Part shown: positions 13,082-20,272 of the stretch, piece after piece
Numbering within the stretch: the stretch's first letter is position 1
Layout of the letters: the number at the start of each line of letters is the position of its first letter
Source: a virus
Virus record (IMG/VR): IMGVR_UViG_3300042881_003765
Coordinates: 1 to 29,818 of that record
Direction: 5' to 3' (one strand)
DNA length: 29,818 nucleotides
Position numbers and translations under genes: made by a program
Notes under the pieces: model-generated
Database searches by the model: none
Told to the model about the DNA's origin: nothing
Seen by the model: only the letters and a program-made list of their open reading frames with translations

Positions 13082-13951
13082 TTATAAAGTAAATAATCCA
13101 TATTGTGTGTTGTCGCCAGGATAATCTTCCACAGATGATCCCTCATACTCTGCAATATTTCGATCAACGTCCTTTCTTTCTCCAAAAACAAGATAACTAT
13201 ATTTTCCAACCTCTCCCATATTATTAGAAACTTTTATTTTCGTATTACACTCTAATAATTTTGCAGAGAGTTCTTGATATTCTCCGATAGGAGTTAAACT
13301 TATAGTAATTGTTTCAGAATCAACCAAACCAGTCCAATAATCTGGTAGTTCAATAATATCAGAGTCTTCTATTATACCCCTAACATAAACATCTGCGGTT
13401 GGTCCTTCCACACAAACGTGTCTGAGTCTCCAACCTTCTTTTGTGGGATGTTTAATATCAAAGGGTTTTTTTGTTGCTAATGCTGCTGCTTGAGTTGGAT
13501 TAATTCCAGTAGTTGTTGAAACGTTCCCAAGAATTACTGCAGCTTTTGCTAAAGGAGTTTGTGCAAATGCTTGAGCGTAATTTGGTCCAGCAGTAGTTTG
13601 TACAGCCGACTTTGCACTATATCCAGTTGTTCCCGAAAATGCGGCTTTTGTACTTGCTCCGAGTTTTTGTGTATACCCAGTTATATTTGCTAGACCAGTT
13701 CTATTATTAATTCCAATTTGATTGGTGATTGAATAAAAATTGGCAATTCCAATAACTTGTAGAGAGATTGGATTCAATCCAGGGCCAATCATACAATTGG
13801 CTGTGGGGATCTGAGGTCCACCAGCACCAATCCAAACAGGTCCATTTAAAACAGATGTTCCTGGTATTGCTGGAACAGCGGGTAGAAATGAGTAATCTAA
13901 TGGACCTACACAGAGTTTATCACCAATATACTTTACGGGTTCTGCAGGCAT
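13082..13951 (-). CDS. Structural protein, paralogue 1 of a tandem pair
   Basis: A 289-residue protein with the conserved N-terminus MPAEPVKYIGDKLCVGPLDY and the C-terminal domain FDIKHPTKEGWRLRHVCVEG ... IIELPDYWTGLVDSETITIS ... YLVFGERKDV, a beta-rich module shared with many virion and fibre proteins. The middle (about 90-160) is Ala/Thr/Gly-rich. Its start is backed by AGAGGTGA about five bases upstream on the minus strand. It follows the beta-helical spike-like gene by ten bases, which places it among the baseplate or fibre parts. I do not know its exact position in the virion. Confidence 0.8.
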   Translation of the reverse strand: MPAEPVKYIGDKLCVGPLDYSFLPAVPAIPGTSVLNGPVWIGAGGPQIPTANCMIGPGLNPISLQVIGIANFYSITNQIGINNRTGLANITGYTQKLGASTKAAFSGTTGYSAKSAVQTTAGPNYAQAFAQTPLAKAAVILGNVSTTTGINPTQAAALATKKPFDIKHPTKEGWRLRHVCVEGPTADVYVRGIIEDSDIIELPDYWTGLVDSETITISLTPIGEYQELSAKLLECNTKIKVSNNMGEVGKYSYLVFGERKDVDRNIAEYEGSSVEDYPGDNTQYGLFTL

Positions 13952-13961
13952 ATTTCACCTC

Positions 13962-14513
13962 TTAACATTCTAACCATTTTTGGAACTTTTTAGCAATATT
14001 TAAAAGTCGAGTTAAAACCGATCCTTCACTGTCCTCTGCACCAGAAGTCTGACTGTTTTGGATATTTCCAGTAGTATCTGTTGCTTGAGCTCCAGTGGAT
14101 GCACTATTTGACATTACTGTATTTGAATTGCTTCCTTTGAATGATTGTACAGGAGCATTTACAGCAAAATGTTTTCCTGAAACTACTGTTACTTCTCCAG
14201 TTCCATCTAAAGCAACAACTCTAATATTTTTTCCTCTTAATATGATGTCACCGTCCATGGCTTCAATAATAATATCACCCTTTTTGGCTCTTATAATTTT
14301 AGCAGGTTCACCATCTTTATTATCTAGTCCACAGGCTTCATATGAAGTTTTTCTACATTGTTGTTTATGTTGACCATCTTGTGTATATTCAAATCCCTGA
14401 CCATAATCGGTGAATACCGCATAGTCTATTACTTTTCCCGATAAGTCTGGGGTTCCAGATTTAACTATAAAACCTGGTTTTTTTTCATAATATTCTTTTG
14501 GTTGTTCTGCCAT
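13962..14513 (-). CDS. Beta-helical baseplate spike-like protein
   Basis: A 183-residue protein with a short repetitive beta segment at residues about 70-120: AKIIRAKKGDIIIEAMDGDI, ILRGKNIRVVALDGTGEVTV, ending in VSGKHFAVNAPV. Runs of this sort resemble the C-terminal beta-helix of T4 gp5 (repeats of the V-x-G-x type) and other contractile-tail spikes. The N-terminal third has YDYGQGFEY-like aromatic residues and two Cys; the C-terminal third is a Ser/Thr-rich linker and a short helix (RLLNIAKKFQKWLEC). It begins four bases after the stop of gp5, so it probably supplies the needle that T4 carries on gp5 itself. The assignment rests on the repeat pattern and position. Confidence 0.65.
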   Translation of the reverse strand: MAEQPKEYYEKKPGFIVKSGTPDLSGKVIDYAVFTDYGQGFEYTQDGQHKQQCRKTSYEACGLDNKDGEPAKIIRAKKGDIIIEAMDGDIILRGKNIRVVALDGTGEVTVVSGKHFAVNAPVQSFKGSNSNTVMSNSASTGAQATDTTGNIQNSQTSGAEDSEGSVLTRLLNIAKKFQKWLEC

Positions 14514-14516
14514 GAT

Positions 14517-16802
14517 TTACACACAATCTACTACGTTTACAATGGAAGTAATACCAACATTCAGATCAGGGTTGTCAACAATAAATTGCGGTACAAACTG
14601 AATAACTGGATAAAGAACAGCACCTTCTCCTGTTGTAGTATTTATGGTGACTGTAGGAGTGTTTGCAAAGGTTTCTCCAAATTGTGTACCTCCACCTCCG
14701 TCAACTGCTCCTGTTGGTGGAGTTAGTCCTATTCCAACGCCTGGAACAAGACCAGTTGGCAATTCTATTCCAATAATGGAACCATTATCAGTAAGAATTG
14801 GTTTATAAACAGTATTGTCTCCAACTTGAATAGTATCTCCAAAAGTATATCCTATTCCTGGAGATTCTATTATTATGTTAGTGTTAATTCCAACAACAAC
14901 TGGAGATAATTGTCCCTGACCTATATCTAAACATGGCGGTAAACTCGGATCACCTGCACCGCCGCCAGTAGTTTCTTCACCTAAATTAGTCTGACAGTAT
15001 CCACTTCCTGGATTCAAAATATAAATTGATTCTACTCCACCATTAGAAATGGTAGTCTTTGCCTGAGCTCCTTTTCCATAATTAGAGTTATCTACAACTC
15101 TTATTTCTGGTGGATATGTATATCCTTTACCCGGATCACATAACAAGAAAGTTAAAATTGATCCATCTTTTTCAGATACTACAGCTTTTGCCCTTGCTCC
15201 AACTCCATCACCATAAATTCTAACTTCCGGTGGAATGCAATCATAAAATTTAACTCCGATTGGCATAGGAGCAAGATCATCTTGTGTTTGTGGATTTGTG
15301 ATTTTCTTTCTACAGTTACTAAATGGAGTATCTGAAGATCCAAACATTGACAGATATCCCAAAGCTTGATTAGCTCCACCAAGTCCACTTAGGATATCCA
15401 TATTACCCAAAACATTATTCCAACTATCTAATTTGGGGAAAGATAATCCACTGAAAGGATTCCAAGATGTAGTGCTTCTGCAAGCCAAAGAATCACAATC
15501 TAGGAAACTTAGGATTTTACTAATCATACTTAATCCATCAGTCAAAGCACCAGCAATTGAACTAATTCCACTAGCTAACCAATCCAATCCACTTAAAATA
15601 GCAGATAGTGCATTGTCAGCCATATCTGCTAACTTATTAACTAAAGAAGCTGTGATTTCTTCTATTGCACAAAGCGGTATGTTGGGACTTTTTCCAATAA
15701 GTCCATTCAAAAGGCCCATAATAAAATCCATGAGAGGGCCAAATAATTTCTCAAAGAGACAAAAAATCAAATTTAAAATATTTTTAGCAGCTTCAGAAAT
15801 AGGTAACTTAATTGAAGATGGTAGTGTTATTGAGAGGAGTTTGAATAATTTTCCAACCAAACAAAAAATACTATCACGCATCCCATTAATTACAAATTTC
15901 ATAACAGATGCAACAAGTCTAGCGACAGATCTAACAGTTTGTTGAACATCTACTACAACATTTCTAATTGGATCTATAAATCCTAAAGCAGTTTTTTCAA
16001 GTCCATTAACAGTTTTAATAAAACTTTGTAGAGAGTTTGTAATCTGACTTAAAATATTATTTCCGCATCCATTTTCAGTTTCAACATTTCCTAATTTATC
16101 AAATTCTGATAAAAATGCAACTTCTGCTTTTTCGTCATAAAATAATTGATCTCTTGGAATCTTTGGATTTCCAAATGTTGCACCTGCTTTAGCAGTAGTA
16201 TCTGATGTGAGTGGAGCAAATCCAGGACTTAGATCTAAACTTTTTGTTGTTGCTGCACCAAATTGTGGATTTGCAAACATTTCAAATTGGGATCCAGCCC
16301 CAAGTTTTTCATCAACTCTTTTCGCAGTTCCATCATCTTGACCTTTATTTCTTGTTGCTTGTGGTCCTTTTGCCAAATTTCCAGAACTTCCTGGAAATGG
16401 ATCAAATGGGTTAGGATTGGGGACATTTTCAACCACTGGGCTTCTATGGAAGCATGACATTACAACTGGTTGTTGAGCTTCTTCTCCATCCAAAAAGAAT
16501 CCAAATACAGATTCTCCACCAACAAGCAATGGTAACTTACCAAAACCACCTTGAGCTGGAGCTCCATCTGATGCACTAGTTAAGACATGAGCCCAAGGCA
16601 AATCATCATCCTTTAATTCATTTCTATCAAAACTATGATATCCGATGATTCTTACTTTGCATCTATATCCCCAGGCCGATGTTCCGTTATCAATACGAGT
16701 TTTTTCATTACGCCAAACTTTTGGATCAGCAATTTGACCAATCCACCAAACGAATCCGTCTCTACCTAAAAAATTAGATTTTATAAAAGCTTCGTCTATC
16801 AT
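14517..16802 (-). CDS. 5: gp5-like baseplate hub protein, no lysozyme domain
   Basis: A 761-residue hub protein. Residues about 10-120 form the gp5 OB-fold: FVWWIGQIADP, RCKVRIIGYH, LPWAHVLTSASDG, VGGESVFGFFLDGEEAQQPV, matching the order in T4 gp5. The T4 lysozyme domain and triple beta-helix are absent. Instead, residues 250-440 are a long hydrophobic/amphipathic helical region (for example NILNLIFCLFEKLFGPLMDF, IMGLLNGLIG), and residues 545-760 carry GxGY beta repeats (LLCDPGKGYTYPPEIRV, ILNPGSGYC, ESPGIGYTFG). T4 gp5 has 575 residues. The ATG overlaps the stop of the upstream CP12-like gene (TGATG). It should sit at the tail tip with gp27. Confidence 0.85.
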   Translation of the reverse strand: MIDEAFIKSNFLGRDGFVWWIGQIADPKVWRNEKTRIDNGTSAWGYRCKVRIIGYHSFDRNELKDDDLPWAHVLTSASDGAPAQGGFGKLPLLVGGESVFGFFLDGEEAQQPVVMSCFHRSPVVENVPNPNPFDPFPGSSGNLAKGPQATRNKGQDDGTAKRVDEKLGAGSQFEMFANPQFGAATTKSLDLSPGFAPLTSDTTAKAGATFGNPKIPRDQLFYDEKAEVAFLSEFDKLGNVETENGCGNNILSQITNSLQSFIKTVNGLEKTALGFIDPIRNVVVDVQQTVRSVARLVASVMKFVINGMRDSIFCLVGKLFKLLSITLPSSIKLPISEAAKNILNLIFCLFEKLFGPLMDFIMGLLNGLIGKSPNIPLCAIEEITASLVNKLADMADNALSAILSGLDWLASGISSIAGALTDGLSMISKILSFLDCDSLACRSTTSWNPFSGLSFPKLDSWNNVLGNMDILSGLGGANQALGYLSMFGSSDTPFSNCRKKITNPQTQDDLAPMPIGVKFYDCIPPEVRIYGDGVGARAKAVVSEKDGSILTFLLCDPGKGYTYPPEIRVVDNSNYGKGAQAKTTISNGGVESIYILNPGSGYCQTNLGEETTGGGAGDPSLPPCLDIGQGQLSPVVVGINTNIIIESPGIGYTFGDTIQVGDNTVYKPILTDNGSIIGIELPTGLVPGVGIGLTPPTGAVDGGGGTQFGETFANTPTVTINTTTGEGAVLYPVIQFVPQFIVDNPDLNVGITSIVNVVDCV

Positions 16803-17014
16803 CAGTCTTCGTAAATTTTACATTCTGCAGCACCCGGATTACTATCACAATACAACTCTAGTGGAGTTGGATCATGATCATCATTTGGATGATTTGCTTT
16901 ATATGTCTCTAGGGCTTCTAGTTCTTCTTGAGTATGTCTTCTCGCTTGTGGGGAAGTAACAGGATTGTCAAGAATTTCTTTATCTTTTGCGATATGCGCG
17001 TCTATGTTGTTCAT
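16802..17014 (-). CDS. cp12: CP12-like Calvin-cycle regulator
   Basis: A 70-residue acidic protein whose C-terminus, DPTPLELYCDSNPGAAECKI followed by YED, matches the CP12 C-terminal signature: two cysteines (56 and 65) eight residues apart around an Asn-Pro, then Tyr-Glu-Asp. In cyanobacteria this half binds GAPDH and helps form the inactive GAPDH-CP12-PRK complex, slowing the Calvin cycle. The N-terminal half (DAHIAKDKEI, QEELEALETYKANHP) is helical and lacks the first cysteine pair. The start at 17012-17014 has GGAG eight bases upstream, overlaps the gp27 stop (ATGA), and its stop overlaps the gp5 start, so it is coupled to hub genes. Cyanophages are known to carry CP12; identification here is by motif. 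Confidence 0.78.
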   Translation of the reverse strand: MNNIDAHIAKDKEILDNPVTSPQARRHTQEELEALETYKANHPNDDHDPTPLELYCDSNPGAAECKIYED

Positions 17015-18309
17015 TGTTTTGCTCCGTATAATCCGTAGGAGTCTCTAACGAGTTTTAGTGACGATACCATCTGACCACCCTCAAAGTGATGTCGGACTTC
17101 TTTGATTAAATAATTTCCACTTTGTTCAGAATCTACTTCGGCAGATTGAGATGCATCAATTTTTTGAAATTGTGCATAAATTATGTTTCCGGCTTTCAAA
17201 TTGATGTTCATTGGTACTGCCATATTTAGTGACTGAGTGAACAACAAATTATAACGAGAAAAAGATTTAGCCATATCTGTGTTATCTCTACCCGAATCTT
17301 CTATTTTGCCAGTTTTATCTAAAATTCCAACATCTGCAGATCTAAAGAGAATTCTAGAAGGTCTATTACCAAAATCTTTAGGGTATGGTGGTTTAGAACC
17401 ACCAAGTTTAGATTTAAGTTCTGAGTTTAAACTATAAGTAATTCCGCTGATTTTATTTTGATATAAGTCATAAAAATATGTAATATTTGCATACATACCT
17501 ACTCTAAGAGACTTCATTAAATCAATATTTTTCTCAAAATTATAATTCAAAATCTGAAAATTATTATTTAAATTTCCAGACTCTATTATTCCAGGATTGT
17601 AATTATATTTTGGTATAGATTCTTTTGATGTACTTCCACTTTGAGATTTTGTTGCTGAAACTAAAGTATCAATACTTCTAAAGTGAAACCCATCCTTGTT
17701 TTCATAGAACAAAAAACCAGCAACTCCTTTTGCAGTTGTTCCATTATTTCCAGATGATGCTGTTGCAGGCACTCCCTTAGGGCCCAACCAAGTTAAAATA
17801 TGAAAAGGTTTTTTGAGTGTACCAATGAAACTGTAAGAGTTTGATGTTTTTTCAATGTTACTACTCTTAAATTTTTTTGTTTTCAATACATCTTTAAGTA
17901 TTGCAGTTACATGATCATTAATTGGTTTTTTATCATACTTTTTCTGTACCCTAGCAGTTTCATTTGTAAGTGCTTCACGAGAACATAAATGAAGAGTGAA
18001 ATATTCTTTAGTCCCATCAGAAACGATTCCACTTACTTTATAAACATACATTGCATAATCACCATCTAATAAAAAATTTCCACTTAAAGTTTCAACGTCA
18101 ACAGCGACTTTTTCTCCCCCTCTAATTGGGAGACTATTGAATATCGTATAAGTAGCCGCAACTTGAATCGTCATTGTGACACATGGAGACAATATATCTT
18201 CAAAGTAATCAATGAATGCAATAGAATTAGTCAAATCAATCTTATTCTTTGTCTCTAAAGATTCAATTATTACTGCATTGTATTTTAATGTAGTTAATGC
18301 ATTAGACAT
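17011..18309 (-). CDS. 27: gp27-like baseplate hub protein
   Basis: A 432-residue protein (T4 gp27 is 391). The opening, LKYNAVIIESLETKNKIDLT then FIDYFEDILSPCVTMTIQVA, and the LPIRGGEKVAVDVET stretch have the hub pattern of tail-tube-like domains: a beta strand, a loop announcing a physical contact, and a statement of interfaces. The C-terminus (AGNIIYAQFQK, NYLIKEVRHHFEGGQMVSSL) fits the second tube-like domain. Identification rests on these patterns and on the position directly before gp5, as in the T4 hub gp27-gp5 pair. It should form the trimeric adaptor between the spike complex and the tail tube. It overlaps the CP12-like start by four bases. Confidence 0.75.
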   Translation of the reverse strand: MSNALTTLKYNAVIIESLETKNKIDLTNSIAFIDYFEDILSPCVTMTIQVAATYTIFNSLPIRGGEKVAVDVETLSGNFLLDGDYAMYVYKVSGIVSDGTKEYFTLHLCSREALTNETARVQKKYDKKPINDHVTAILKDVLKTKKFKSSNIEKTSNSYSFIGTLKKPFHILTWLGPKGVPATASSGNNGTTAKGVAGFLFYENKDGFHFRSIDTLVSATKSQSGSTSKESIPKYNYNPGIIESGNLNNNFQILNYNFEKNIDLMKSLRVGMYANITYFYDLYQNKISGITYSLNSELKSKLGGSKPPYPKDFGNRPSRILFRSADVGILDKTGKIEDSGRDNTDMAKSFSRYNLLFTQSLNMAVPMNINLKAGNIIYAQFQKIDASQSAEVDSEQSGNYLIKEVRHHFEGGQMVSSLKLVRDSYGLYGAKQ

Positions 18310-18310
18310 A

Positions 18311-20269
18311 TTACGTTCCCGACAAGTTTGTTAACAAGATGGTCTTAAATAAACTATTTAACACCTGACCTTCAGGAATTGGCGGCATAATTGTTGTCCC
18401 TCCTCCACCACCAGTTCCAGCAATAACCATAGGTCTTTGTTGAGATCCACCACCTCCACCACCTATAAGAATTGGCATTAAAGTTACACTTGATTGTGGT
18501 AAATTATAATCTGGATACTGTTGAATTTGTTCAGGTATGTTTTGTTGCATCGATGGAACTGGAACAATCATTGACGCATTTGCAGCAGCTTGAAGAGATG
18601 AAGGTTTTTCTTTCAATTTCATTTCATTCCAATCATAACCTTTTGACTGTGCCCATGTTTTTGCTTGTTGTTGTTGTTCTGATGTCATTTCACTCCAAGC
18701 AGATTCGATTCTACCTCTTGCAAGAGGATTGTTTCTATTGTCCCATGCCATTTGGAATTTTTTCATCATGTCCGCACTTGGACGAGCAGTTGCAGTAGGA
18801 GTTTGTGGTTTATCTGGTTGACTTGGTTGTTCTGTTGAGACAGGTTGACCTGCCATGTTTTGTTGAGGTTTAGTTGATGGTTTAACTTTTACATTCCCAC
18901 CAAATCTAAAGATTTTATCTTGATATGGAGTTGGATCAGTTGTTTTTCCATTAACATCTACTTCGAAGTGTAGGTGTGGTCCTGTTGAAGAACCTGTGGT
19001 TCCTACTTTTCCTATAACCGTACCTGGAGTGATGTCTTGTCCAGCTGAAACATTCACAGAACTCAAATGTGCATAAAAACTACTAACTCCTCCAGGGTGG
19101 TCAACTTTTACTTGATTGCCATATCCATTATTAACAAATCCAGCATTTGCAACTTTTCCAGGTTGAATTACACTAATGGCAGTTCCTTCTGACATCGGAT
19201 AATCGTTACCATTGTGCATTCTATTCACTTTATAAATTGGGTGAAATCTCATTCCATACTTAGAACCTAATTTTGAACTAGGTAAAGATCCACCAGAAGC
19301 TTCAAGATCTTGCATAGTGCCTTGGAGACCACTTGGACTTAAATCTCTTTCACCATAGTTGTCATTTTCCATAACTTCCATGGATACTTCTTCATATTGG
19401 GTGTCAGATGAAGATCCAAAAGTTCCAAGTGAAATTGATTTTTCAAATTTAGTAACTACGTTGTCAAACTTATCTAATACTTGTGGTAATGTAGCTGATG
19501 TTTTAGCTGCGGCTGTAGCTTTTTGTTTTTGTTCCTGTTGTTTTAACTTTATTTTTTGTTTTTCCTTTACACTTCCTTCACTAGTTGCTTTTTCGTATGC
19601 TCTATCAGCTAAATAACCTCCACCAAATGCTCCTAAACTACCAACCGCGGCTCCCAATACAAAGCCAAGTCCAGGTATAGGAACTAAAGTTTGACCAATT
19701 GCTCCAGCCAATGCTACCCCAGCAAGTCCTCCAGCGGCTGCACCAACTGCTGCTCCTCCTGCACCTGCAGCTGCTTTACCTGTAGATTCTCCTTGAGAGA
19801 TTCCCTCTGCGAAATCTAACCCAGCTAAAGCTGCAGATAAAATTGGTAATCCTCTAACTCCAGGAAGTCTAATTCTTCTTCCTTTTGGAATTGGTTTTCC
19901 GGCTTTTGGATTTACCTTTGGTTTTCCTCCTTTACCTCCTCGGCCGCCTCCTCCACCTCGTTTTCCTCCAAATAAATCTCCAACCAATCCTGCAGCGTCT
20001 AATGCACCACTAGCTAAACCAGATAGTAAACTTCCTGCGGATCCAAAAGTTGAAGATACGTTGATATTAGCCAGTTTTTTTATCTTTTTTTCATCAGGAA
20101 GTTTAATCGCTTCAATATTTTTTACCTCAGTTGTCATGAATTTTAAAAATTCATTATATGAAGTCTGAGTTGACCTCATCTGAGATTTTGAACGATTAAT
20201 ATTAACAATGTTATTGAAAGCAGATACTAAAGGTGACTTTAATGGAGTATCTTTTTTTGGAGTTGCCAT
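18311..20269 (-). CDS. Hub-associated protein with M23 peptidase domain
   Basis: A 652-residue protein. Residues 1-65 are charged and helical; 75-125 Gly-rich and basic (GGKRGGGGGRGGKGG); 140-222 an Ala/Gly zipper long enough to span a membrane; 225-280 a Lys/Gln/Glu helix. Residues about 335-445 are a complete LytM/M23 zinc endopeptidase: GMRFHPIYKVNRMHNGNDYP supplies zinc ligands His352 and Asp356, YAHL supplies His401, and GPHLHFEV supplies His432 and His434. The rest is Gln/Pro-rich linker, an NNPLARGRIESAWSEMT helix and a Gly-rich end. M23 enzymes cut peptide cross-links of peptidoglycan. Lying between gp27 and a tape-measure-like gene, it is probably injected or hub-bound and opens the wall. 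Confidence 0.85.
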   Translation of the reverse strand: MATPKKDTPLKSPLVSAFNNIVNINRSKSQMRSTQTSYNEFLKFMTTEVKNIEAIKLPDEKKIKKLANINVSSTFGSAGSLLSGLASGALDAAGLVGDLFGGKRGGGGGRGGKGGKPKVNPKAGKPIPKGRRIRLPGVRGLPILSAALAGLDFAEGISQGESTGKAAAGAGGAAVGAAAGGLAGVALAGAIGQTLVPIPGLGFVLGAAVGSLGAFGGGYLADRAYEKATSEGSVKEKQKIKLKQQEQKQKATAAAKTSATLPQVLDKFDNVVTKFEKSISLGTFGSSSDTQYEEVSMEVMENDNYGERDLSPSGLQGTMQDLEASGGSLPSSKLGSKYGMRFHPIYKVNRMHNGNDYPMSEGTAISVIQPGKVANAGFVNNGYGNQVKVDHPGGVSSFYAHLSSVNVSAGQDITPGTVIGKVGTTGSSTGPHLHFEVDVNGKTTDPTPYQDKIFRFGGNVKVKPSTKPQQNMAGQPVSTEQPSQPDKPQTPTATARPSADMMKKFQMAWDNRNNPLARGRIESAWSEMTSEQQQQAKTWAQSKGYDWNEMKLKEKPSSLQAAANASMIVPVPSMQQNIPEQIQQYPDYNLPQSSVTLMPILIGGGGGGSQQRPMVIAGTGGGGGTTIMPPIPEGQVLNSLFKTILLTNLSGT

Positions 20270-20272
20270 ATA

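Larger units (their letters stand above)
12177..13951 (-). repeat. Tandem gene duplication
   Basis: The two adjacent genes (289 and 299 residues) are recognisably duplicated along their length, strongest in the first about 75 codons and the C-terminal 110 codons. At DNA level the starts share long near-identical stretches (for example CTAATGGACCTAC and CCTGGTATTGCTGGAACAGC on the plus strand), while the middles have diverged. Confidence 0.85.

Noticed and set aside
15433-15945. Plus-strand open frame of 170 codons
   Set aside because: It lies wholly inside gp5 on the opposite strand; composition is that of an antisense shadow and there is no ribosome binding site or recognisable motif.
14517-16802. 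T4-type lysozyme domain in gp5
   Set aside because: No Glu-Asp-Thr lysozyme motif region is present between the OB-fold and the C-terminal repeats; that space is taken by hydrophobic helices.
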